Assembly (NCBI GenBank): GCA_020072565.1
Contig: JAIQGI010000006.1
Span: 62,001-126,000, forward strand
Length of the DNA: 64,000 bases
Origin: Terriglobia bacterium
Lineage (GTDB): Bacteria > Acidobacteriota > UBA6911
Reading direction: 5' to 3'
The position numbers were made by a program, and so were the translations under genes. A model generated the notes under the pieces. The model searched no databases, was not told where the DNA came from, and saw only the letters and a list, made by a program, of their open reading frames with translations. Of the stretch, positions 34,362 through 43,711 are shown piece by piece; positions within the stretch are counted from its first letter, which is position 1, and every line of letters begins with the position of its first letter.

Positions 34362-35794
34362 CGTCGAAACGCGAAAAAGGCCGTTAGAAAGATGGCAATG
34401 ACGACAAACAGCGCCGACTTGTGCACCATCCGTCGGAATGCAACCACTGCCCCGGAGCCTGCTTCTAGCCACCGGGGATAAAAAAAGCCTGCCACGATCC
34501 ACGAAGCAACTGCCCATAGGATTCCCGCAACCACATCTGCCACGATATGCTGCTTCACGAACACGGTAGACAGCGTGATGAGTGAGGCCGCAAGAAACAA
34601 TGAAAAATCAGCGACCCTGGTCAGCCCCTGTTTCCTGCATATGAAGTAGACCAACCACGGGAAAATGACGTGCAGGCTTGGCAAATTGTTGGCTCCGGGA
34701 TGGAAATCGATCACATATTCAAGCTCGAGAGCACGTTCGGAGATGCTCCTGCCGAGTTCGGGTTTGGGAAACGCGACCGGAAAAGCTGCGTACACCACGA
34801 ACGCTGTCAGGTTGGCAAACAGCAGGCTCAGCAGCCCGCGATTGACGCGATGCCAGTCTCTCGCGATAAAAGCAACCAGGAAGGGAAAAACATAGCAAAA
34901 CAGATAGGGCCAGATAAACGCCGGGATCAGGGGGATCATCCGATCCAGCGAACCTGTCAGATCGTGGGTTGGAAGCGTCGCTGTATAGCGGCCAATCGCT
35001 TCAAACGCGATGATCCACAGAAGGTACAGCAAAAGACCCAACTTGATGTAAAATCCCCGCTCGTTGCTTGCCGCTGCATCGCGAGGCGGTTCAAACCGCG
35101 AAGTGTGTGTTGGAGAATCCTCTCCTGCATCCTGTTTTTTCTCATCCGCCGCCTGCCGCCCCCCGTCCCGCACATTTCGTCTGCCGAGTAATCGGAGAAG
35201 GCCGGCAACGACGGACTGCGTCACCCGGGCAACCGGTCGCGATAGGGCCTTCGGCAGCCATATGGGCGTGGCGCTACGATAGTCCCGGTAGCGGCTGCCG
35301 AACCGGTCGATCAGAAGCGGCTCTTCATAGAACAACGCATAGGCGGTCCAGCCGATCAAAAGAAGCGGACCGCTGAAGGCGAGCGACCAGAAGGAATTCA
35401 TAAGGAGGGCCGCACCGGCAAACACTGCATTGTAGCCGACATAGATCGGGTGCCGCAGGTACCTGTAGCAGCCGCCGGTTACGAATTTGGTGGGTGGCAA
35501 GTGAGAAATCGGCAGCCCTTTACCGCGCGACCATAGCTGCGCCATGGCAAGGATCATAAGCAGGAAACCGGAGAGGGCCAGGCAACAGCCGACGGCTCTC
35601 ATGATCGTGTTCTCAGCCAGAGAAACCGGCAAGAGCACGTCGAGCCGGAATCCTGTCGTGAAGAGAAGCACAGGCAGCAGCACCCAGAAGACCGCGACAT
35701 AGGCAACTATGGTGAAAGCCGTGCGCACCGCGCGCCCGGTTATCACGCTCTTCTGTGCCGGCAGAGCCGAATGCGACATGTCGCCGTCTTTCAA
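34358..35794 (-). CDS. Fusion of isoprenylcysteine carboxyl methyltransferase-like and PAP2 domains
   Basis: 478 residues, almost entirely membrane-embedded. Residues 1-200 have four TM helices with the ICMT/phospholipid methyltransferase signature GGCYRYLRHPIYVGYN and the later FYEEPLLIDRFGSRYRDY. A hydrophilic linker (about 205-240) follows. Residues 245-470 form a PAP2-type domain with NNLPSLHVIFPWLVYF and STVFVKQHIVADVVAG, which match the PSLH and HxxxD active-site motifs of Aur1/inositol-phosphotransferase-like PAP2 proteins. Such a protein could methylate one lipid and move a phospho-headgroup on the same or another. The gene starts 9 bp after the CrtC-like gene and overlaps the decarboxylase gene by four bases. 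Confidence 0.88.
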   Translation of the reverse strand: MKDGDMSHSALPAQKSVITGRAVRTAFTIVAYVAVFWVLLPVLLFTTGFRLDVLLPVSLAENTIMRAVGCCLALSGFLLMILAMAQLWSRGKGLPISHLPPTKFVTGGCYRYLRHPIYVGYNAVFAGAALLMNSFWSLAFSGPLLLIGWTAYALFYEEPLLIDRFGSRYRDYRSATPIWLPKALSRPVARVTQSVVAGLLRLLGRRNVRDGGRQAADEKKQDAGEDSPTHTSRFEPPRDAAASNERGFYIKLGLLLYLLWIIAFEAIGRYTATLPTHDLTGSLDRMIPLIPAFIWPYLFCYVFPFLVAFIARDWHRVNRGLLSLLFANLTAFVVYAAFPVAFPKPELGRSISERALELEYVIDFHPGANNLPSLHVIFPWLVYFICRKQGLTRVADFSLFLAASLITLSTVFVKQHIVADVVAGILWAVASWIVAGFFYPRWLEAGSGAVVAFRRMVHKSALFVVIAIFLTAFFAFRR

Positions 35795-35803
35795 AATTCC
35801 TGC

Positions 35804-36700
35804 CTACGCCCAACGCCACGAAACTCGTTCATGAATTGCCCAGCCTCTGAAGACGCCCCCGCCGATACTCAATTCCGCTTCGGCGGCCATTTTCTTCTCG
35901 ATGGGATTGCCCGACGATCTTGCCAGACACTTCGCAAGCAAGCGGGATTTTATCTCCCCTCCGGCGGCAATCGCCCCTTGTTCGAGTATATGCCTCTGCG
36001 CGAGGTGCAACGTGAAGCTCTCGTGCCGGAGTACGGTTATTGGATCACTCTTATCAGGTTCGATGGCAAACTCCTGGAATTCCTCCGTCGCAGGGTCGGC
36101 AATCCCCCTCCGCAACATGGCAAATTGGAGGCAGGTGCCATCGATCATGCGCATGCGATCAAACACCACCGTGTGGCCGCCGCAGTGGGCGCGGCCCCAG
36201 GCGAGTTCGGCAATCGGCAGCCGCCAGGGTGGCAGCGTCATCTCCACTATATCCTGATAGCCCGTTCCCCTCACGTGCCACTCCTGCCGATCGGATCGAA
36301 TCACGCCTTCGGCGGCCGCCGCCGGCGCAGGCACGTTCCATGAGAGACATTGTCCGTTCCTGCGCAAGAGCACCCCGTCCTCTCCGGGAGCCCAGGATTC
36401 CCCCGCTGATTGGTACCGGAGATCGATCTCGAGTTGCGGGAGTTCAAGATGGACGTGTGAGCCACCGCTCTCATTGGCTAAAAAGCTGCGTCCACACGCG
36501 GCGCTTCGGCTCGAATCAAGCAGCGCGACTCTGCGGTTGATCGAAGAGCGAATTGATTTGCCGTCCGCCGGTGTAAGGTGCGCCGAGACATTCCCCCAGC
36601 GTATGCCGGCGATTCTGGCCGCAATGAAATAGATGTAGAGTATGACGCCGTCATCACTGATGAGATCGAGATACCACTTCTTGAGATAGAAGGGAATCAT
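35804..36700 (-). CDS. CrtC/AttH-like lipocalin protein (carotenoid 1,2-hydratase-like)
   Basis: 298 residues without a signal peptide. The opening YLKKWYLDLISDDGVILYIY, the central CLSWNVPAPAA and GTGYQDIVEMTLPPW, and LPIAELAWGRAHCGGHTVVF follow the layout of the hydroxyneurosporene synthase CrtC/AttH family, two stacked lipocalin-like domains that bind hydrophobic substrates. The usual GTGYHDHxWG histidine is replaced (GYQDIVE), so hydratase activity is doubtful. Its ATG overlaps the stop of an upstream truncated frame. No carotenoid genes are nearby. A role in binding or modifying a lipid or isoprenoid intermediate for the operon is inference. Confidence 0.7.
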   Translation of the reverse strand: MIPFYLKKWYLDLISDDGVILYIYFIAARIAGIRWGNVSAHLTPADGKSIRSSINRRVALLDSSRSAACGRSFLANESGGSHVHLELPQLEIDLRYQSAGESWAPGEDGVLLRRNGQCLSWNVPAPAAAAEGVIRSDRQEWHVRGTGYQDIVEMTLPPWRLPIAELAWGRAHCGGHTVVFDRMRMIDGTCLQFAMLRRGIADPATEEFQEFAIEPDKSDPITVLRHESFTLHLAQRHILEQGAIAAGGEIKSRLLAKCLARSSGNPIEKKMAAEAELSIGGGVFRGWAIHERVSWRWA

Positions 36701-36882
36701 GGTTTCTCAGGCATCTCAGAGATTTGGAGCACACCCCGGCCGCCGGATGTACCGAACGACGGCAGGTCGAGATCCTTATAGGGCAGCCTTGGCTGGAAGT
36801 CAATGTGGTGCCGCAGATGGCCACTCTCAACCCGATGCCGCCCCGCCGGTCGCCGATTGCGACCGTTTGCGCCCAGAATCGA
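36697..36882 (-). pseudogene. 3' stump of the former first gene of the operon
   Basis: An open frame lacking any start codon near its beginning ends HHIDFQPRLPYKDLDLPSFG, then TSGGRGVLQISEMPEKP and a stop that overlaps the next ATG as ATGA. The coupling overlap and protein-like sequence imply the real 3' end of a gene whose remainder was lost; the frame is closed by a TGA just upstream. The family is not recognised. The rest of the gap, 36883-37166, shows nothing I can support. Confidence 0.5.
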
Positions 36883-37166
36883 AGATCAGGCCCGGGCACG
36901 ATAATCTATTTTGAGGGTGGACGTAAGGTGCTTTTCTCACAGTGGGTTCCTCGTTATGGCCTGCTCGCCGGATTTCCGAAACATCTGCCGGGTCTCGCCT
37001 GTGTGTTGTCCCAGTGCATCCCTGTTTAAGTATCCGCGAAACTTTTTTCCCGATCCTCCAACTTAATAGCTGGTGGCTTGGGGAGGCCCAGTGCCGTCTG
37101 GCTGATTCTGAGTTGCGGGCGGGTGGGCCAACAGCCCGGGAATTGGTCTGAGAGGCACTGTCCGAG

Positions 37167-37529
37167 ATGAGAAGTCAGGCTACACTCGTATGGGCAGTTA
37201 TCGCGAGCTTCCTTTATTGTGCCGTCTGCCTCCCGCTGGGTCACGTATGTCTTGATCAGTATGCAGATAGCTGGCATTCGGCGGCAGCGTATGTGGCGCC
37301 GGGGGTGATGGCAGATCACGACCCGAAGCAGACACCCGACCAAAGAAACGCCGTTTGTCAGGCCTGCCTCTGGTCCCAGACACTTTATCCGAGCCACATA
37401 ACCGTGGAATTGGCCGTCGAACGCACGGTTACGCCCTCCGCGATTCTCATCCATGCTCCCATAAGGACGCTCACGGACTTCTTCCAGTCCACCGCCAAGC
37501 GTGGTCCCCCCTTGTCTTCCGCAATCTAA
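37167..37529 (+). CDS. Small exported Cys-containing protein ahead of the efflux operon
   Basis: 120 residues with a signal peptide (TLVWAVIASFLYCAVCLPLG), then a His/Asp-containing stretch (ADSWHSAAAY, MADHDPKQ) and VCQACLWSQT with a Cys pair. The short, exported, CxxC-bearing form next to a metal-type RND operon recalls DUF2946-like proteins, some of which are linked to copper or metal handling. The assignment to that family is tentative. It is 119 bp upstream of the TolC-like gene on the same strand and may be co-transcribed. The ribosome site is weak. Confidence 0.6.
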   Translation: MRSQATLVWAVIASFLYCAVCLPLGHVCLDQYADSWHSAAAYVAPGVMADHDPKQTPDQRNAVCQACLWSQTLYPSHITVELAVERTVTPSAILIHAPIRTLTDFFQSTAKRGPPLSSAI

Positions 37530-37648
37530 GCCCTTTTTGCTTTTGGTCCCGGCAGCTTTCCCAAGCTGCCCTGCATCGCGCGCGGCTTCCATTTACCCTG
37601 TGCTGCATGGACCACGCGACGGCATTTATTGAGTCGAGGATAACCTCC

Positions 37649-38953
37649 ATGACTTCAGTCTCTATCGGGTTCGCCGCCTTATCGATCTTCCTCGTTTTGA
37701 CTGCCTCTGCCGGGGAGGCCCGATGCGACCAGGTTTCGCCTCCGCAAGGAAGCGCGCAAACGGCATCGAGGCTCACCCTGGAGGACGCGACCCGACTGGC
37801 ACTCGAACATAATCAATCTCTGCGCGCACAACGCCTTGCCATTGACCAGGCCAAGGCCAATGAAATCACCGCGGCACTCAAACCGAATCCCGTTTTTACC
37901 GACCTGAATGAGGATTTTCAGATCTTCAGTCCGAGCAACCTCACTTTGCAGAACCTCAGAACCAACCAGGAGTTCACCAGCTCGGTCACCTACACCATTG
38001 AGCGCGGCGGAAAGAGGCTGAAAAGGGTGCAGGTCGCGGAAGACACGACCGACGTCACGATCAAGGCCATCGCCGACAGTGAACGCCAGCTGAGATTTCA
38101 GGTGGCCCAGGCGTTCATAAACGTGCTGCTGGCCAAATCGAATCTCGCTTTCGCGCAGGAAGACCTGAAAGACTTCTCGCAGGTAGTGGACATCAACAGA
38201 CGACGCATGCAGGCGGGGGATATTTCTGAGGCGGATTATCTGAAGATCACGCTGCAACAGCTTCAGTTCGAGCAGGACGTTTCCGCGGCACAGGTGGCTC
38301 TGGTGCAGGGCAAGGCCGCATTGCGGCAACTGGTCGGATACGATACCGTCCCCGAGGACTTCGACCTCGACGGAGAACTCAAGCACACCAGGTACAACAT
38401 TGCCCAGGGAGATCTCGAAAAGGAGGCCCTGCTCTCGCGCCCGGATTTCCTGGCGGCGCAGAGCGCAGTCAAGCTCGCTGATGACGCGGTGACGCTGGCC
38501 TACGGAAACCGCGCCCGGGACCTCACTGTGGAATCAGAATACAAACGAAACGGCACCATCAACGGCATAGGAGTCGGCCTTTCAATCGAGATTCCCATTC
38601 ACGACCGGAATCAGGGTGAAATCGCACGCAGCCGGGCGGCCGCCGGCCAGGCGGTGGAAGCCGCCGAGGCAACGCGCGTCGGCGTTCTGACCGATGTCCG
38701 GAGCGGCTACGCGGGCTATAAGACCAGCGAAGAGGTGGCCGCGCTCTATGAGTCAGGCTATCTGAGCCAGGCGACACAATCCCGCGAAATCAGCAATTAT
38801 GCATATCAGCGGGGCGCGGCGAGCCTGCTGGATCTGCTCGATGCCGAACGGAGTTACCGGGCGACGCAGCTTGCCTACCGCCAGGCGCTGGCCGCCTTCA
38901 TGGTCAGCGTTGAACAAATCAACCTTGCGGTTGGAAGGAAGGTGATGCAATGA
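37649..38953 (+). CDS. TolC/CusC-family outer-membrane efflux protein
   Basis: 434 residues from ATG 37649; an upstream in-frame extension to 37355 overlaps the preceding gene and has no signal peptide. The signal peptide (FAALSIFLVLTASAGEA) is followed by the two outer-membrane efflux repeats: LTLEDATRLALEHNQSLRAQ and LRFQVAQAFINVLLAKSNLAF in the first half, LSRPDFLAAQSAVKLADDAV and IEIPIHDRNQGEIARSRAA in the second. It should form the trimeric outer-membrane channel of the efflux pump encoded by the next two genes. Its stop overlaps the adaptor ATG by four bases. Confidence 0.92.
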   Translation: MTSVSIGFAALSIFLVLTASAGEARCDQVSPPQGSAQTASRLTLEDATRLALEHNQSLRAQRLAIDQAKANEITAALKPNPVFTDLNEDFQIFSPSNLTLQNLRTNQEFTSSVTYTIERGGKRLKRVQVAEDTTDVTIKAIADSERQLRFQVAQAFINVLLAKSNLAFAQEDLKDFSQVVDINRRRMQAGDISEADYLKITLQQLQFEQDVSAAQVALVQGKAALRQLVGYDTVPEDFDLDGELKHTRYNIAQGDLEKEALLSRPDFLAAQSAVKLADDAVTLAYGNRARDLTVESEYKRNGTINGIGVGLSIEIPIHDRNQGEIARSRAAAGQAVEAAEATRVGVLTDVRSGYAGYKTSEEVAALYESGYLSQATQSREISNYAYQRGAASLLDLLDAERSYRATQLAYRQALAAFMVSVEQINLAVGRKVMQ

Positions 38954-40125
38954 GAATCCGAAGGCCGGTTCGAAATTGGATGCTGCTGGCGCTTGCTCCG
39001 GCAATGGCAATGGGCTCCAGTTCCTGTTCCAGTCCGGGCGCCAGGGCGAGCGCAGCAGCGCAGGAATATCAGACCACGCAGCCGACCCTGTTTACGGTGC
39101 CGGAAAATCAGCTGGCGCACCTGCAAATCAATCCGCTGCGGAAAGTGAACTGGCCGATCACGGTGCACACTACCGGGACGGTCGACTGGGACGCCGACCA
39201 CACTACACAAGCGATCGCGCAGGTCAGTGGACCCATCACCAGGATCCTGGTCGACACCGGATCCTCCGTGCAGGCAAACGATCCGCTGCTTTCCGTCTCC
39301 AGCCCCGACATCACCAATGCCATCGCTGCCTATCGAAAGGCCCGCAACCGCATGGACTTCCAGACCCGCACGCTGGATCGCAGCAAAGATCTGCTCGATC
39401 ACCGGGCCATAGCTCAAAAAGATCTCGAAAGCGCCCAGGCCGACTACAACGACGCTTCGACCGACCTCCAGAACTCCCTGCAGGCTCTGCGAATACTCGG
39501 AATCACCTCGAACGAGATCGATGCAGCGGAACATCAGGGAGTGCCGATCAATCCGGAGCTTGCCGTGCGCTCTCCCATCAGAGGGATGGTGGTGCAAAAG
39601 CTTGTTTTTCCGGGCCAGCTGATACAGGCGGGCGCCACCACCTGTTTCCTGATCAGCGATCCGTCGACAGTCTGGGTGCAGGGCCACATCTACGAGAAAG
39701 ACCTGACGTCCCTGCGCCTGGGCGATCCCGTCGAGGTGAGCAACGCATCTCTTCCGGGAATTCTGCACGGCGTCATCTCCAACATCGGAGCGATGGTCGA
39801 TCCCGCAACCCGCACCACCCCGGTTCGCATTGCAACCGCGAATCCAAAGGGGCTCCTGAAGAAAGATCTCTTTGTCGACATCGTCATTCACACGAGAACA
39901 AAGCGGGACATCCTGGCAGTGCCGACGTCGGCGGTTCTTTACGACGCCAGCAACCTTCCCTTCGTCTATGTCCAGACGGACGGCGGCAGATTTGCACAAC
40001 GCCAGATAACCACGGGAGCACAGAGAGACAGCGAGTTCGAGGTTTTGACTGGGCTCAAAGTGGGCGAAAAGGTGGTCTCCGAAGGAGCCGTCTTCTTGCA
40101 GTTCGCCAACACATTCCAAAAGTAG
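38950..40125 (+). CDS. RND efflux periplasmic adaptor (HlyD/CusB-type)
   Basis: 391 residues. An N-terminal hydrophobic signal ends near SSSCSS, possibly a lipobox. The membrane-fusion layout follows: a beta-barrel start (ITVHTTGTVDWDADHTTQ), a lipoyl half-motif (VSGPITRILVDTGSSVQAND), a coiled-coil hairpin (about 125-185), the second lipoyl half (VRSPIRGMVVQKLVFPGQLI) and the C-terminal membrane-proximal domain (LTGLKVGEKVVSEGAVFLQF). It bridges the outer-membrane channel and the RND pump. No Met-rich N-terminal copper-binding segment is visible. Confidence 0.93.
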   Translation: MRIRRPVRNWMLLALAPAMAMGSSSCSSPGARASAAAQEYQTTQPTLFTVPENQLAHLQINPLRKVNWPITVHTTGTVDWDADHTTQAIAQVSGPITRILVDTGSSVQANDPLLSVSSPDITNAIAAYRKARNRMDFQTRTLDRSKDLLDHRAIAQKDLESAQADYNDASTDLQNSLQALRILGITSNEIDAAEHQGVPINPELAVRSPIRGMVVQKLVFPGQLIQAGATTCFLISDPSTVWVQGHIYEKDLTSLRLGDPVEVSNASLPGILHGVISNIGAMVDPATRTTPVRIATANPKGLLKKDLFVDIVIHTRTKRDILAVPTSAVLYDASNLPFVYVQTDGGRFAQRQITTGAQRDSEFEVLTGLKVGEKVVSEGAVFLQFANTFQK

Positions 40126-40354
40126 CGGGCAGTTCGCTGGAACCGGGGTAATGAAAGTAACAGGAAACCAGGAGTCAGAAGAAAAGGCGGCGCTTGACCC
40201 GGATTATTCATGAATGTGCGACGAAAATTCAGTTTTGGAGGGGAAAAACGCCGACCGACGCCGACCGTTCGGTCTTGGTCGGCATGCAGGAGCCTTTGCC
40301 GCGCCGCAGGCGCCCCACTGTCTGCGTGCTGGCTCCTGACTCGCTAAGGTCTGT

Positions 40355-43300
40355 ATGATCCATCGAATCGTTTCCTTCGCACTTGCGCAGCGTTTCCTGG
40401 TCATCATGACGATGCTGTTCCTGATGATCTGGGGAGTTTATTCCTTTCAGAAGCTTCCCATCGACGCCTACCCCGACCTGTCGCCGCCGCACGTGGAGAT
40501 TATCACGCAATGGCCCGGGCACGCAGCCGAAGAGGTCGAGCGCCTGATCACGATTCCGATGGAAATCGAAATGAACGGCATTCCCGATATGGAGGCGCTG
40601 CGCTCCATATCGCTCTATGGCCTGTCTTCGGTTCAGATGAACTTCGGCTATGACGTCGATCCGTACTTCGTGCGCGCGCAGGCGCACGAGCGCATGGCCG
40701 ACGCGGCGGTGCCGGAGGGCGTAAGCCCGTCGCTTTCTCCCCTCTTCAGCCCGAGCGGCTTGATCTATCGTTATGTTCTGCAGAGCCCCGACCTGTCGCC
40801 CCAGGAACTCAAGACCATCCAGGATTGGGTGATCCAGCGCCGCTACCGCGCCGTCGACGGTGTGGCGGACGAATCGAGCCTGGGCGGCACCACGATGCAG
40901 TATCAGGTCCTGCTGGATCCGACCAGGCTGTTTTCCTACGGAGTCACGGTGCCGCAGGTCTTCCAGCAGCTGAGCAACAACAACGCCAACGCCGGCGGCG
41001 GATTCTACTCGCAGGGAGGGCAGTTCTACTACATCCGGGGGCTGGGGCTGGTGCGCAACCTGCAGGACATCGGCAACATCGTCCTTGCCGCCCACAACGG
41101 GATTCCCACCTATGTGCGCGACATCGCCAAAGTGGAAATCGGGCATGCCCCGCGCCTCGGGCAGTTTGGCTATATGTACCAGGATGATGCCGTGGAGGGC
41201 GTGATCCTGATGCGGGTCGGCCAGCAGGCGCAGATTGTTCTGAATAAGGTGGAAAAGGTCACCGAGGATCTCAACAAGCATGTGCTGCCGCCGAATGTAA
41301 AAGTGGTCCCTTTTTATGACCGGCATCAGCTGATTGCCGAGACTACCAAGACGGTGGAGCGCAATCTCCTGCGCGGCATGTTGCTGGTTCTGATCATCCT
41401 GGGTCTTCTACTGTTCAGCGCCCGGACGGCCCTGATCGTGGCCGTAACCATACCCTTCTCGCTGCTGTTTGCCTTCATCTGCCTCGACTGGAGGAACATT
41501 CCCGCCAACCTGCTTTCCATTGGCGCCATCGACTTCGGCATCATCGTCGACGGCGCGGTTGTGATGGTGGAAAACATTTTCCGCGAGCTGGCGCAACGCC
41601 ATGGCCAGAAATTCAGCGTCATCGATGTGATTCGGACCGCGGCCGGCGATGTGGAACGCCCGATATTCTACGCGATCGCCGTAATCATCGCGGGCTATTT
41701 GCCGATCTACGCCTTAACCGGCCCGTCGGGCCGGCTGTTCGATCCCATGGCCGACACGATGTCGTTTGCACTCCTGGGCTCGCTCCTGTGCTCGCTGACC
41801 CTGCTCCCGGTGCTTTGCGCATACTTCCTGCGCAGGCACATTAAGGAGCCGCGCATTCCCCTCTACGAGAGGGTCCGGGCCATGTACGGCTTTCTCCTCG
41901 GCTGGTGCCTCCGGCATCGCCTGATCACCCTGACAGTCTGCCTGAGCATCTTCGGCGCCTCGCTCCTGCTGATCCCCACCATCGGCGCGGAGTTCATGCC
42001 CCACCTCGATGAGGGCGCTCTCTGGGTGCGCGCCACGACGCCCTACACGATCTCATTCGATGAGGCTGCCAAGCTGGCGCCCGAGATCCGGCAAGTGCTG
42101 ATGAGCTTCCCCCAGACGACCGTGGTAGGCAACGAGCTGGGCAGGCCCGACGATGGCACCGATCCCACAGGATTTTTCAACGATGAGTTCTACGTCGGGC
42201 TGAAACCCTACGACGATCCTGCCTGGAAGGGGGAGATTCGCACCAAGCCGCAGCTCATCGATGCCATACAGCAGAAGCTCTCGGCATTCCCCGGCATCAT
42301 ATTCAACTACACACAGCCTGCGGAGGATGCCGTAGACGAAGCGGAGACCGGCTTGAAAAGCTCTCTGGCCGTCAAGATCTTCGGTCCGGATCTTGCGACT
42401 CTCGAGGGAAAGGCGAAGGAAGTCAAGAAAGTGATCTCCAATGTTCTCGGGATCACGCACATCACCATCGTTCAAGAGCTCGGCCAGCCCAGTTTGACTA
42501 TTGTGCCCAACCGCGACAAGATCGCTCAGTACGGCCTCAACGTCTCCGACATCAACACGCTGATCGAGACCGCGGTGGGGGGCAAAGCGGCAACCCAGGT
42601 CATCCAGGGAGAGCGCCAGTTCGATCTCATCGTCAGGATGCAGGAGCCTTACCGGCAGAATATGGATGCCATCAAAAACCTCCTGATTGCCACACCGGAT
42701 GGCCAGCATCTGCCCTTGAGCCAGTTTGCCGACATCCAGGTGACTAACGGCGCATCGTTCATTTATCGGGAGGCCAACTCGCGCTATATCGGAGTTCAGT
42801 TCAGTGTGGAAGGCCGCGACCTGGCCAGCGCCATCGGCGAGGCGCGCCGCGCCGTGGACGCACAGGTCAAACTCCCGATCGGATACACGCTGGACTGGGG
42901 CGGCGAGTACAAGGATTATCTGGCCGCCATCGCTCAGCTCAAGATCATCATGCCGCTGACCGTGCTCCTGATCATGCTGATCCTTTTCGCGCTTTACGGG
43001 AATCTGAAGTTCCCTCTGCTCATCATCTTCAGCGTTCTGGTCACGGTGCCCGTCGGCGGCCTGCTTGCGCTCAGGCTCACGCACACGACCTTCAGCGTCT
43101 CCTCGGGGCTTGGATTCGTGGCATTGATGGGAGTGACGGTCCAGACGAGCGTGATTCTCTACTCGTTCATCAACAAGCTTCGCCTGGAGGGGAAGGACAT
43201 CCTGATTGCCACGTACGAGGCATCGCTGCTGCGCCTGCGCCCCATTCTCATGACCGCACTCGTGGCCTGCCTCGGCCTGCTGCCCGCGGCCATGTCGACG

Positions 43301-43438
43301 GGGATCGGCAGCGACTCGCAGAAGCCGTTCGCCATCGTAATCGTCGGCGGACTGCTTTCCCGCCTGCTGCTCTCGATATTCCTGGCGCCCGCCCTCTACG
43401 CGCTCGTCGCCCGCAAAAGCGATGTCCTGAAAGTGTAG
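40355..43438 (+). CDS. RND efflux pump, CusA/CzcA family
   Basis: 1027 residues of the heavy-metal-efflux RND type. The N-terminus SFALAQRFLVIMTMLFLMIW is TM1, followed by YPDLSPPHVEIITQWPGHAA. TM4 carries DFGIIVDGAVVMVEN, the proton-relay motif of CzcA/CusA proteins. Two large periplasmic loops and the second TM bundle (MPLTVLLIMLILFALYGN onward) are complete. It exports substrates from the periplasm using the proton gradient, with the adaptor and channel encoded just upstream. Metal specificity cannot be read reliably; the family handles Cu/Ag or Co/Zn/Cd. The final 78 bp are duplicated at 45403-45480. The 229-bp gap before it contains an imperfect GCCGACC/GGTCGGC hairpin. Confidence 0.95.
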   Translation: MIHRIVSFALAQRFLVIMTMLFLMIWGVYSFQKLPIDAYPDLSPPHVEIITQWPGHAAEEVERLITIPMEIEMNGIPDMEALRSISLYGLSSVQMNFGYDVDPYFVRAQAHERMADAAVPEGVSPSLSPLFSPSGLIYRYVLQSPDLSPQELKTIQDWVIQRRYRAVDGVADESSLGGTTMQYQVLLDPTRLFSYGVTVPQVFQQLSNNNANAGGGFYSQGGQFYYIRGLGLVRNLQDIGNIVLAAHNGIPTYVRDIAKVEIGHAPRLGQFGYMYQDDAVEGVILMRVGQQAQIVLNKVEKVTEDLNKHVLPPNVKVVPFYDRHQLIAETTKTVERNLLRGMLLVLIILGLLLFSARTALIVAVTIPFSLLFAFICLDWRNIPANLLSIGAIDFGIIVDGAVVMVENIFRELAQRHGQKFSVIDVIRTAAGDVERPIFYAIAVIIAGYLPIYALTGPSGRLFDPMADTMSFALLGSLLCSLTLLPVLCAYFLRRHIKEPRIPLYERVRAMYGFLLGWCLRHRLITLTVCLSIFGASLLLIPTIGAEFMPHLDEGALWVRATTPYTISFDEAAKLAPEIRQVLMSFPQTTVVGNELGRPDDGTDPTGFFNDEFYVGLKPYDDPAWKGEIRTKPQLIDAIQQKLSAFPGIIFNYTQPAEDAVDEAETGLKSSLAVKIFGPDLATLEGKAKEVKKVISNVLGITHITIVQELGQPSLTIVPNRDKIAQYGLNVSDINTLIETAVGGKAATQVIQGERQFDLIVRMQEPYRQNMDAIKNLLIATPDGQHLPLSQFADIQVTNGASFIYREANSRYIGVQFSVEGRDLASAIGEARRAVDAQVKLPIGYTLDWGGEYKDYLAAIAQLKIIMPLTVLLIMLILFALYGNLKFPLLIIFSVLVTVPVGGLLALRLTHTTFSVSSGLGFVALMGVTVQTSVILYSFINKLRLEGKDILIATYEASLLRLRPILMTALVACLGLLPAAMSTGIGSDSQKPFAIVIVGGLLSRLLLSIFLAPALYALVARKSDVLKV

Positions 43439-43641
43439 AGTGGCTGCTTGTTGCCTTCGACGACCCCGGCCCGTTGACAGATCCAAGAGCTCGAAGAATG
43501 CCTCGATCCAGCTCGGCTGATCTGGAACCACAACCTGCGCGTATGGTTCGCGGACAGTCCCGACGCTCGCGCTACTCGCGCCGGATTATCTGGATCGGAT
43601 TTACACGAGTAGCAATGTAGGAGCGATCGACTTTATGGCGG

Positions 43642-43683
43642 TTGACGCACCGGCAATCCCGGGTTAGAATCTTACTGGTAAGA
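43642..43683 (+). promoter_or_regulatory. Promoter and operator of the third vapBC locus
   Basis: TTGACG (43642-43647) and TAGAAT (43665-43670) are separated by 17 bp. The last -10 base starts the inverted repeat TCTTAC-TG-GTAAGA (43670-43683), a good binding site for the dimeric AbrB-type antitoxin encoded next, so autoregulation is likely. Confidence 0.7.
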
Positions 43684-43711
43684 GTAATACATTGGCGAGG
43701 AGGGGGCAATC

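Noticed and set aside
38875-40119. 414-residue minus ORF.
   Set aside because: Antisense to the efflux adaptor gene; no start signal or domain.
42053-43531. 492-residue minus ORF.
   Set aside because: Antisense to the RND pump gene; no domain.
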